From contig JAHLWT010000254.1 of the NCBI GenBank assembly GCA_019057775.1, positions 1 through 6,027 of the forward strand: a stretch of DNA of 6,027 nucleotides. The letters are read 5' to 3'. Shown here one piece after another: positions 1 to 6,027 of this stretch (position 1 is its first letter; the number at the start of each line of letters is the position of its first letter). Source of the DNA: Promethearchaeota archaeon. Its GTDB lineage: Archaea; Asgardarchaeota; Lokiarchaeia; Sigynarchaeales; SOKP01. Made by a program: the position numbers and the translations under genes. The notes below the pieces were generated by a model. It was not told where the DNA came from, made no database searches, and saw only the letters and a program-made list of their open reading frames with translations.

Positions 1-475
1 GAGGAATATTCCTTTCTTCCGCAAAAAGAAAAACGCGATAATCAGGAGACCAACCCCCGATAGACGTTCCCGATTGTCCGTAATAAAAGGTAGCCGGAAA
101 CATTTGACCCTTAGGAGTCTTTACAAACATCCATACGTGAAATAATTGTTCGTAGCCTCCAAATTTGATTTTTGGAATTAGAGTTTTTAAAGCCCTGCCA
201 AAGTACAAATCTAACTTCGGATTGTAATTAAGTAGGTCTTTGGAACTTTTTATTGAACCTTGAATTTCTAAAGACTTTTTATAAATGTTTCTAAAGGCGC
301 CCACAGAACAAAGTTTACTGCTCCCATCACCAATAATAAAAGAATTTTTAGATTCGTAATCGAAATCTCTAAAAACAAAACCATAACCATTAAACCCGAC
401 TGTTCCTTTCTTGAAATTATCTTTTCCGGTAGCAGTTTCAGACACTAACTTAATTAAACGATTAATTTTCAGCAT
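1..475 (-). CDS. Unrecognised protein, N-terminal 158 residues (cut by left window edge)
   Basis: The minus-strand frame opens with ATG at 475-473 and runs without a stop to base 1, so the C-terminus lies outside the window. It starts MLKINRLIKLVSETATGKDN and is rich in aromatic and glycine residues: FNGYGFVFRDFDY near residues 28-40, then a WMFVKTPKGQMFPATFYYG stretch and GTSIGGWSPDYRVFLF near the cut end. This mix suggests a globular, beta-rich soluble fold. I see no signal peptide, membrane segment or family motif, and I do not recognise it. G+C is clearly higher than in the rest of the window (27 of 60 bases in each of the first two 60-base blocks). No Shine-Dalgarno sequence precedes the ATG. 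It lies 98 bp downstream of the gene remnant at 574-1161 on the same strand and may once have been co-transcribed with it. Coding character is convincing; function is unknown. Confidence 0.75.
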   Translation of the reverse strand, partial: MLKINRLIKLVSETATGKDNFKKGTVGFNGYGFVFRDFDYESKNSFIIGDGSSKLCSVGAFRNIYKKSLEIQGSIKSSKDLLNYNPKLDLYFGRALKTLIPKIKFGGYEQLFHVWMFVKTPKGQMFPATFYYGQSGTSIGGWSPDYRVFLFAEERNIP

Positions 476-573
476 ATTTTTCAAAAAAATACTTAAAGAA
501 GAATCTTAATACTCATTAGAGACCCTATAAAATATAAAATAATTTAAGAATTTAAATTTTTATTCCTTACTCC

Positions 574-1161
574 TTAACCTTGGGGTAAATATCTTTCAAT
601 CCAATCTTCTGAAAGACCTTTCAAATCATACTTTGCTCTTCTAGATTGTCTTAATACCTCATAAAATAATCTATTTGAATGGAAAATATCGAACGAATAC
701 TTTTGATAACGGTCAAATGTCTCCGCATGATTTCCATCAAATCCAAGAAAGTCTTTGTATTCCTCTAAGGTTATTATTCTTACATTCTCAAGGTGATTTG
801 ATCCGTCATCCTCCTTAACAGAATCCTGAAGTTTATTATTTATGTTTTGAATATCTCTATCGTTTTTTTGTCCTAATAAAACGATTATTAACAATCGATC
901 TTCTGATTGATAATGTTTATCGAATTTATCCGATAGGAATTTAAAGTCTGACATAAAAGTATAATCAACCGTTATAAGTTTAATTGAATTTGGAATCGAT
1001 ACTATATCCTGATGGGGCTCAATTTTCGCTCTGAACTCGTTGCTTCTTTCAATAATATTATCGGGTTTAAACCTACGAGGATAATTGACATATTTTTCGT
1101 GAGCACAATATTTTACTATTTTTAATTTTGAATAAAAATTTAAGAAAAGAATATTATAATA
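574..1161 (-). pseudogene. 5'-truncated remnant of an unrecognised protein (C-terminal ~195 codons)
   Basis: The frame ends with TAA at 576-574 and stays open upstream to the stop at 1164-1162. It contains no ATG, GTG or TTG above the internal ATG at 954. The sequence above that Met still looks like real protein (CAHEKYVNYPRRFKPDNIIE at about 1105-1046, then KLITVDYTF just before the Met), so starting at 954 would cut through a domain. The following segment, KFDKHYQSEDRLLIIVLLGQ, is an amphipathic helix then a hydrophobic strand, an alpha/beta arrangement. The combination PD...VDYTF...K vaguely recalls a PD-(D/E)XK nuclease core, but the expected lysine after the second acid is missing, so I do not assign that family. 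The stretch from about 1110 to 1161 is nearly all A/T and is probably not original coding sequence. The frame ends right where the divergent ATPase gene begins, which suggests loss of the 5' part when that cassette arrived. A rare start codon or the internal ATG at 954 (126 residues) remain alternatives. Confidence 0.6.
1123..1130 (+). promoter_or_regulatory. Possible promoter element (TAnnTTTG type) before the ATPase operon
   Basis: TAATTTTG matches the Bacteroidota -7 consensus TAnnTTTG and lies 40 bp before the ATPase ATG, giving a plausible leader of about 34 nt. There is no clear -33 TTTG partner; the nearest upstream sequence is TTCGTG around 1096-1101. A TATAAT at 1155-1160 is an alternative sigma-70 -10 box, but it would give an almost leaderless transcript and has no good -35. 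By composition, about ten TAnnTTTG matches are expected by chance in this window on both strands, so this is only a candidate. Confidence 0.2.
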
Positions 1162-1170
1162 TTATTGAAT

Positions 1171-2397
1171 ATGAAACAAGGAAAAATTATAAAAATTGAA
1201 TTTGAGAATTATAGAGTATTTAATAAGGTAAAACTCGATTTAGATAGATGTAATGTATTTGTAGGACCTAATGCTTCTGGAAAATCATCGATTGCAGATT
1301 TTTTAATATTTTTTCGAGAATTGACAAGCATCCTTAATGGAAAAAGTGCGAAACATGATTACATTTTTCTCTTGAATTTCCTGAAAAAAGCATTCAGAAT
1401 AGGCATAGATCAACCTTTAATTTTTGAACTCGAAGTTCTTATTGGGGATTATTTATATAAATATTCTGCAGAATTTTTCACCAAACATGATACTAAATCA
1501 GTTTGGGCAAATGAAACTTTTTTAATAATGCAGGAAAAAGACAGAGATATAATATTAAAGACGACAATGGAAATAATTAAAGGTGATTTTCCTAAATTAG
1601 AATGCAATATGACGTTTATGGGATTTGGAATTGTAAAAGAACAAAATTATAGTGGAGCTATAGAATATATAACAAGTAGTATATTAAGAAAAGAGCATTT
1701 TCAAAAGTTAGACGATAATTCAATGAAAATTATAAATCAATTTTATGATTTTTGGAATAATATTAGGATTTATGATTTTAATATATATGACAAGAAAAAA
1801 ATATGTGAAGAATCAAATATTTCTGATGAAATTATATTATCTGAAGATTTTCAAAACCTTATGAAAGTACTATTGAATTTAAACTTTCAGCAGACAGAAA
1901 TATTCAATGAAATAAATGAATGGTTAGTCAGATTAATCCCTAATTTTCAGGATCTAACCGTTCAAACAATAAATAAGGAAGGAAAAGCACAACTTACATT
2001 TTCGGAAGAAGGTTGGCATAAGAGATATGCTCCCTTAGATCAGGCTTCAGATGGAATAATAAGGTTATTATGTATTTTAACTATTCTTTTAAATAAAGAA
2101 AAACCTACTCTGATAATTCTTGATGAGCCTGAAAATGGAATCCACCCTGCATTGAGATATTATGTTGTAGATTTCTCAATTGCTGCCAGTGATGATACAC
2201 AGATTATTTTTTTAACCCACGATTCCGAAAGTTTGAGACATTTTGATTTGGAGATGATTCATTATTTTAAAAGAAAAAGTGGAGCTACAGAAGTTAAACA
2301 ATTATCAGATGATAAAGCACTAATCGAAACTATGAAAGCTCTAAACGACATTGAAAAGAATACGGTAGTATCAACGCATTCGTCTGATTCTCTATAA
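1171..2397 (+). CDS. ABC/SMC-like ATPase of AAA_21 (COG4637) type, probable sensor of a defence module
   Basis: This 408-residue protein has the full motif set of an overcoming-lysogenization-defect/RecF-like ATPase. Walker A is GPNASGKSS at residues 32-40, directly after a short N-terminal beta sheet (KIIKIEFENYRVF). An ABC signature-like loop QASDGIIRLL starts at 291. Walker B plus D-loop is LDEPENGIHP at 317-326 (Asp318, catalytic Glu319), and the switch histidine is in FLTH at 347-350. The roughly 250 residues between Walker A and the signature form a helical, lysine-rich lobe, as usual in this family. Such ATPases dimerise head to tail around ATP in the cytoplasm and control a partner nuclease or toxin. 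I chose ATG 1171 over the in-frame TTG at 1165 because it is the stronger codon; neither has a Shine-Dalgarno. The TOPRIM-like gene follows after 17 bp, so the two form an operon. Length is normal for the family and no lesion is visible. The ATPase call is firm; the defence role is inferred from the pairing. Confidence 0.93.
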   Translation: MKQGKIIKIEFENYRVFNKVKLDLDRCNVFVGPNASGKSSIADFLIFFRELTSILNGKSAKHDYIFLLNFLKKAFRIGIDQPLIFELEVLIGDYLYKYSAEFFTKHDTKSVWANETFLIMQEKDRDIILKTTMEIIKGDFPKLECNMTFMGFGIVKEQNYSGAIEYITSSILRKEHFQKLDDNSMKIINQFYDFWNNIRIYDFNIYDKKKICEESNISDEIILSEDFQNLMKVLLNLNFQQTEIFNEINEWLVRLIPNFQDLTVQTINKEGKAQLTFSEEGWHKRYAPLDQASDGIIRLLCILTILLNKEKPTLIILDEPENGIHPALRYYVVDFSIAASDDTQIIFLTHDSESLRHFDLEMIHYFKRKSGATEVKQLSDDKALIETMKALNDIEKNTVVSTHSSDSL

Positions 2398-2414
2398 GAT
2401 GGTGAATCCTCTTA

Positions 2415-3128
2415 ATGGCTACATGTAGGAAGACAATCAGAATATTAGTTGAAGGAGAGCCTGAAAAAACTTTTTTAGAAGAGAGGATAACTAAAAGATA
2501 TAAATTTTGTTTCCCAAATATCAATTTTGAAGTAATATCGGAAGGAATTAAATCAAAACTCTTAAGTGATCAGATTATTTTCAATAATTTTAAAAGGTTA
2601 TCAGATCCTAATATTATTTGCTTTTTATTACCAGACTTTCATCCTACGACTACCAATAATTTAGATCATACAAATTTAATTACATTAAGAGAGGATATAT
2701 ACAATATAATAGAAAGAATCGAACCAGCCCATAATATTCCAGATTACAAAGAACGATTTATAATCCATGTTTTCAAGTATGGTGGAGATGTGGTTTTTTT
2801 AACGAATTTGGACCTTTTATTTGAAGAATTAAATATTAAGGATGAAAATTTTATTAAAGAAATAAAGGAGCTTTGTAATCCTGAAGAATTAGAAGAATTA
2901 CCCCAGAATCCTGGTGAAAAATCTTATGAAAAGCGTCTTTTGAAAAGGATTTTAGGAAAAGTTGGGAAAAGTTATTCAATTAGAAATCTTCGATCTTTAA
3001 TTGATAAATTAAGAATTGAAGATCTTATAAATAGACTACCTCATTTTAAATTATTTTTATGCGATCTATTTAAATTTGCGGAAGAAAAGGAGATTCCATT
3101 AAAATTAAGAGAATTACTTGGGATATAA
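2415..3128 (+). CDS. TOPRIM-like protein with DUF4276-like features, probable effector partner of the ATPase
   Basis: This is a 237-residue soluble protein. The N-terminus, TIRILVEGEPEKTFLEE, is the classic first TOPRIM motif: a beta strand followed by VEGxxE, with Glu13 and Glu17 as the metal-binding or catalytic candidates. The second motif should be hhhDxD; here it reads IICFLLPDFHPT at residues 67-78, with Asp74 followed by Phe-His, so the second aspartate is replaced. The C-terminal part has NPEEL (155-159), PGEKSYEKRL (166-175) and RLPHFKLFLCDL (207-218). These resemble the PSKRL and final PHF/W features I recall for DUF4276, a family often encoded beside COG4637 ATPases. It starts 17 bp after the ATPase stop; no Shine-Dalgarno is visible, so translational coupling is likely. 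By analogy with AbiL, PARIS and OLD systems it may be a nuclease released or activated by the ATPase. The TOPRIM relationship is fairly convincing, DUF4276 membership probable, activity unproven. Confidence 0.8.
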   Translation: MATCRKTIRILVEGEPEKTFLEERITKRYKFCFPNINFEVISEGIKSKLLSDQIIFNNFKRLSDPNIICFLLPDFHPTTTNNLDHTNLITLREDIYNIIERIEPAHNIPDYKERFIIHVFKYGGDVVFLTNLDLLFEELNIKDENFIKEIKELCNPEELEELPQNPGEKSYEKRLLKRILGKVGKSYSIRNLRSLIDKLRIEDLINRLPHFKLFLCDLFKFAEEKEIPLKLRELLGI

Positions 3129-3170
3129 TTCAGGAAAAGATGATTTTTTAGATTTTTATTCTTTTTCTTA

Positions 3171-5216
3171 TTATTCCGAATCTAACTCTTTCTTACACTT
3201 TTCAAGTTTCTTCTTAGTTTCAACCAAAAAATTATATTCAGTTTCACTATCATCTAAAGCCTTTTGATAAAAATCAATAGCCTTTCTTAAATCTCCTTTC
3301 TTTCTATAAATATCACCCATCGTATCATGGAAATTAGTAAATAGTCTATTATTTTTTTTAATTATTGGTATAAGGCTTTTAATAATTATTTCAGCCTTAT
3401 CAAATTCATTAAGTTCAGAAAGAGCATACGCCCGCAAATTAAGAAATTGAGCATTAATCATTGTATAGTCAAGATCTTCTGTATATTCTATAATTTCTTG
3501 ACATTTTTTTAACTCCCATAAACAATCTAATAAACCAAGAAAGGCATGTCCAAATTTCTTATCAATATCTACAGCTTTTTCGAAAAATTCAAATCCTTTT
3601 TGATAATCTCCAATTGATTTATGATAATAACCCAAATTATTATAAGCTCCTTTTCTTTGCTCATCATTAGAACAGTATTTTAATGATTTATTACATGCTT
3701 CGTAAAATTCCTCCATCTTTCCCTGTTTATCTTTTAACATTGCGATTCCATTCCATGTATTGAAATATTTATCATTAATTTGTAATGCTTTTTGAAGTAG
3801 ATTTTCCATTTTTTCTAATTTATCTTCTAAATAATAATTCTTTGCCAAATTAAGAAGAGTGAATAAATTATTAGAATCAATTTCGAGAATATTTTTATAA
3901 ATATTTTTACTTTCCTTAAATTTTTTCATAGTGTCTTTTAGAAAAGCGAGTTTAAACCATATTTCAGGATGGCGAAACTCTATTTCCTCAGTCTTTCTTA
4001 ATAATTTCTCAGCTTTTTTGATATAATTAGACCTATTTTTCCCATTTTTAGAAAAGTATTGTTGATTAAGTATAAGGTTAATATCTGCTGATAAAAATCG
4101 AGCCGCATTAGTAATTTGATCATTTTCTTTTTCATATTTTTTAAGATACCTTCTTAAATTTTTCTCAGCTTTTTGAAAATCAGTTTTTTTAAAATAACAT
4201 AATGCTAAATTAAATAAACCTTGCTTCCAGTATTTCGCAACTGTATTTTTAATATATTTTTCATAATATTCTATTGCTTTATCATAATTTTTAATTAAAA
4301 AGTGGCAAAATCCTAATTGAAATATTGTTTCGTAATGAAGTTCTTCAACCTGAAGGATTTTTTCAAAATAAGAAATTGCCTTAGCATGCATTCCTTGATC
4401 ACGGGCATTTAATCCTTGTATAAAAATTCTATTAAGTGAAGTTGTAGATTTTGAGAATTTTAAGATTGAGTGTTTTTCATGTAAAAACTTTCGTTGTATC
4501 TCTTTAAAATAATTAATAGGTTTAAGTTTTTCACCGAAAAAATAAGCCCTTCTTGTATTTAAAATATTTTTTAGTAATTCTATTGTTTTTTCTATGTAAT
4601 AAAAATCTTCTTCGACAGAAAAGGCTTTAAATGTAAGATTGATAAGAGTATCATTATCTTTTACCTTTTTAGTTAAGAAGACCATTATATCTTCTTCATA
4701 TCCTAAGGGAATAAACCTATCTGATCCTCCGGGTTTGATTGAAAGTCTTAGAGAAGATTTATAACATCTTAATGAATGTTTATATGCACTATAGTCATCT
4801 CTATCGGTAAATGTTGATGCTAATTGAAATAAAATAGTAATAATGTTTTCTTCAATTTTATCAATTTCTTCTTCAAATTTAGAGACATCAACATTAAAAA
4901 AGAATAAATATTGCCAAAATGGGATTAATTGGTTATCTACTTCAATTTTTTCAATTTTTTTCTTAAAATATTCATCTATTATGTGTTTTTTATTTAAACT
5001 CGATATTTTATCATAAGCAGCCACACTCCTCTGACTTTTTTCTCCCGGAAATGAAATATTATAAAAAAGGTCAGTATCATCTTGTTTTTCAAGAGCAAAT
5101 ATAAAGCTAAATAAAGTTTCAATTATTTGGAATTTCATAAAATGTAAGTCGAATTTAAGCATTGAAAGAAATTTTAAACTAAACTGGGGAATAGTATTAA
5201 AATCATTTACATCCAC
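3171..5216 (-). CDS. Large TPR-repeat protein with uncharacterised N-terminal domain; 5' end probably frameshifted
   Basis: The intact frame gives 681 residues from a GTG at 5216. Residues 1-260 form a mostly helical domain without a recognised family, beginning with an aromatic, conserved-looking segment (LKFDLHFMKFQIIETLFSFI at 20-39). From about 262 to 657 there are roughly nine TPR repeats, with the usual G/A-Y/F-A-P-like spacing. Examples are IFIQGLN...AISYFEKIL (264-288), FQLGFCHF...AIEYYEKYI (299-322), FNLALCYF...AEKNLRRYL (335-358), YNNLGYYH...GFEFFEKAV (525-549) and HDTMGDIY...AIDFYQKAL (630-654). TPR arrays bind proteins, so a scaffold or sensor role is likely; no catalytic motif, signal peptide or membrane helix is visible. 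The GTG start is weak: the frame is open above it to 5270, and coding sequence in the +1-related frame continues further upstream (see 5245-5433), so the natural start has probably been lost. It converges on the ATPase/TOPRIM operon with a 42-bp gap. It lies downstream of a TIR remnant on the same strand and may be that gene's former partner. Confidence 0.85.
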   Translation of the reverse strand: MDVNDFNTIPQFSLKFLSMLKFDLHFMKFQIIETLFSFIFALEKQDDTDLFYNISFPGEKSQRSVAAYDKISSLNKKHIIDEYFKKKIEKIEVDNQLIPFWQYLFFFNVDVSKFEEEIDKIEENIITILFQLASTFTDRDDYSAYKHSLRCYKSSLRLSIKPGGSDRFIPLGYEEDIMVFLTKKVKDNDTLINLTFKAFSVEEDFYYIEKTIELLKNILNTRRAYFFGEKLKPINYFKEIQRKFLHEKHSILKFSKSTTSLNRIFIQGLNARDQGMHAKAISYFEKILQVEELHYETIFQLGFCHFLIKNYDKAIEYYEKYIKNTVAKYWKQGLFNLALCYFKKTDFQKAEKNLRRYLKKYEKENDQITNAARFLSADINLILNQQYFSKNGKNRSNYIKKAEKLLRKTEEIEFRHPEIWFKLAFLKDTMKKFKESKNIYKNILEIDSNNLFTLLNLAKNYYLEDKLEKMENLLQKALQINDKYFNTWNGIAMLKDKQGKMEEFYEACNKSLKYCSNDEQRKGAYNNLGYYHKSIGDYQKGFEFFEKAVDIDKKFGHAFLGLLDCLWELKKCQEIIEYTEDLDYTMINAQFLNLRAYALSELNEFDKAEIIIKSLIPIIKKNNRLFTNFHDTMGDIYRKKGDLRKAIDFYQKALDDSETEYNFLVETKKKLEKCKKELDSE

Positions 5217-5244
5217 TAACTTTGACTTTTGATTTTCAATATTT

Positions 5245-5433
5245 TCAATTTCTACTAATATATTTATATTTTATTTCCCAATAGTCAATAAAATAATTTT
5301 TATAAAAATTTAGAAATTCATTTTGTTCATTTAGTTTTTTTTCCAATTTCTCGTTCATAGAAAATTCACTTTTGACTTTTCCAGTAGAAATTATATCTTG
5401 AATAATTTGAAACTTTATTTAGTTTCTATTCAT
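5245..5433 (-). pseudogene. Detached N-terminal coding piece of the TPR gene (stop codon plus +1 frameshift)
   Basis: Reading the minus strand from ATG 5433 gives MNRN, a TAA stop (5421-5419), then an open run to TGA at 5247-5245. The run begins IKFQIIQDIISTGKVKSEFS and continues into MNEKLEKKLNEQNEFLNFYK. A second possible start, ATG 5358, gives a 37-residue peptide, MNEKLEKKL...IKYKYISRN. Its composition (Lys, Glu, Asn, aromatic) matches the TPR protein. It overlaps the open 5' extension of the TPR frame (5270-5217, NINILVEIENIENQKSK...), which needs a +1 shift to be joined. The simplest reading is one original gene starting near 5433 that has acquired a one-base insertion (or two-base loss) around 5248-5270 and a nonsense codon. 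A sequencing error in this A/T-rich run, or a separate small gene, cannot be excluded. A TAnnTTTG match (TAAATTTG, 5445-5438) lies just upstream but is too close to ATG 5433 to be persuasive. Confidence 0.5.
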
Positions 5434-5559
5434 ATCTCAAATTTATTATCCAAGATGATCTATAAATATTATTAGAATATATACATTTAAATAAAAAATA
5501 TTAATAAGATTTCAGAACAATTATTAATCATATAATTTTTTTATTATTCCATTATTTTT
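5434..5559. other. AT-rich spacer between the TIR remnant and the TPR 5' end
   Basis: I see no reading frame with protein-like content, no clear stem-loop terminator and no repeat array here. It is almost entirely A and T with short T and A runs. It may contain leader sequence for the TPR gene. Confidence 0.5.
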
Positions 5560-5829
5560 TTAATTTTCTCTTAGAATTTCATTATAAAGGTTTTGAATGA
5601 AGTTATCAAAAAATTTTTCATTAAATTTAATCCCTAAGAATGGTTTTAGCAAGTTGGGAATCAATTTTACATCTTGAAATATAGGAATAATCTTTAATTT
5701 TCCTTCATGCTTTAATTGAAAAGCAGATTTCCATTCGGATTGAACATAAAGAGATTTATTCTTAACTTTTTTAACACCACCGTTTAACTTAAACTTATTC
5801 CACAAATTATTTTTTATATCGATGATTTT
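5560..5829 (-). pseudogene. Remnant of a TIR-domain protein (C-terminal half of the domain)
   Basis: The frame runs from just below the stop at 5832-5830 to TAA at 5562-5560; the first usable start is TTG 5805, giving 81 residues. Residues 18-75 from that TTG read like the second half of a TIR domain. SLYVQSEWKSAF matches the WVxxEW helix that carries the catalytic glutamate of NADase-type TIRs (here Glu24). GKLKIIPIFQDV (35-46) is the following strand, and IPNLLKPFLGIKF (49-61) resembles the typical vP..L....I segment, followed by a closing helix ending NLYNEILREN. The first half of the domain, with its initial FISY/FISH-like strand and Rossmann-type loops, is absent, and the residues before position 18 do not look like TIR sequence. 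No such motif can be found upstream in other frames, where the plus-strand membrane gene begins. The fragment cannot be an active NADase alone. The TIR call rests on pattern memory, not an alignment. Confidence 0.55.
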
Positions 5830-5843
5830 TTATTTAGAATACA

Positions 5844-6027
5844 ATGGTTTTTACTTTAATCACATTACCCATAACGATTTTATTTATTTTAATGGGACTT
5901 TGTCAATTATATTACGCCATCAAATTAAAAAGAAGGTTTCCTAAGGAGCATAATTTTTACAATTCATTTATTGTTGTTTTATTATGGATTGTTACCGGAA
6001 TTATGTACCCCTTTTTTTATATGGAAG
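5844..6027 (+). CDS. Small predicted membrane protein, N-terminal 61 residues (cut by right window edge)
   Basis: ATG 5844 is the first possible start, since an in-frame TAG lies at 5835-5837. The frame is open to the window end. Residues 2-24 (VFTLITLPITILFILMGLCQ onward) form a strong hydrophobic helix, followed by a basic loop IKLKRRFPKEH at 26-36 that should face the cytoplasm, then a second hydrophobic helix at about 41-58 (SFIVVLLWIVTGIMYPFF). The positive-inside rule would put the N-terminus outside. I recognise no family. It diverges from the TIR remnant, and the two 5' ends are only about 15 bp apart, which supports the idea that the TIR gene was cut here. No Shine-Dalgarno is visible (upstream is TTTAGAATACA). 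It may be a host gene at the island edge or a membrane component of another module. Confidence 0.7.
   Translation, partial: MVFTLITLPITILFILMGLCQLYYAIKLKRRFPKEHNFYNSFIVVLLWIVTGIMYPFFYME

Noticed and set aside
1155..1160. TATAAT as the main promoter of the ATPase operon
   Set aside because: It has no acceptable -35 at 16-18 bp and would leave almost no leader before ATG 1171; such hexamers are common in this sequence.
574..1161. PD-(D/E)XK nuclease assignment for the truncated product
   Set aside because: A PD and a later DYT are visible with plausible spacing, but the required lysine is absent and the N-terminal part is lost.
2330..2524. A 64-codon minus-strand reading frame across the ATPase/TOPRIM gene junction
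   Set aside because: It lies antisense to two well-supported genes, has no recognisable content or start signal, and is best explained as a shadow.
3129..3170. Possible bidirectional terminator between the convergent operon and the TPR gene
   Set aside because: T-rich on both strands, but the only stem (AAAGA with TCTTT, loop about 18 nt) is too weak to call in such AT-rich sequence.
5245..5358. Independent 37-residue small protein starting at ATG 5358
   Set aside because: It overlaps the open 5' extension of the TPR frame and resembles it in composition, so a frameshifted N-terminus is the simpler explanation.
3167..5550. Short direct repeat TTATTATTCC at about 3168-3177 and 5541-5550
   Set aside because: Ten mostly A/T bases are expected by chance at this composition; there is no target-site duplication pattern around either copy.
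1..6027. CRISPR array, tRNA, rRNA, transposase or long inverted repeats
   Set aside because: On reading both strands I found no regularly spaced repeats, no cloverleaf-like GC-rich segments, no transposase motifs and no matching terminal repeats.

Overview
The window is an AT-rich stretch of prokaryotic DNA that looks like part of an accessory or defence island. It holds two apparently intact genes in one operon, one large TPR gene with a broken 5' end, two gene remnants, and one gene cut by each window edge. I cannot name the organism. None of the usable starts has a convincing Shine-Dalgarno sequence, and base composition is very low in G+C. That would fit Bacteroidota, but other AT-rich bacteria are possible. 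The first ~120 bases are near 45% G+C in hand-counted blocks. Blocks in the centre and right fall to about 15-25%, rising only where conserved motifs are encoded.

Layout. At 1-475 (minus) is the N-terminal part of an unrecognised protein running off the left edge. At 574-1161 (minus) is the C-terminal body of another unrecognised protein. Its frame stays open up to 1161 but has no usable start at its 5' end, so it appears 5'-truncated exactly where the next unit begins. At 1171-3128 (plus) is a two-gene operon: an ABC/SMC-like ATPase of the AAA_21/COG4637 type, then a small protein with a TOPRIM-like VEGxxE motif and a DUF4276-like C-terminus. At 3171-5216 (minus, convergent) is a 681-residue protein with about nine TPR repeats behind an uncharacterised helical N-terminal domain. 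Its real 5' end appears to continue to about 5433 in another frame, interrupted by a +1 frameshift and one stop codon. At 5560-5829 (minus) is a remnant of what looks like the C-terminal half of a TIR domain. At 5844-6027 (plus) begins a small two-helix membrane protein that runs off the right edge.

How it fits together. The ATPase/TOPRIM pair has the shape of known anti-phage modules that pair an ABC-like ATPase sensor with a TOPRIM nuclease effector (OLD/Gabija in one or two chains; PARIS and AbiL as two genes). Here the second acidic TOPRIM motif is atypical. The TIR remnant followed by the damaged TPR gene on the same strand suggests a second, decaying defence operon next to an intact one. 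All functions are inferred from motifs read by eye.
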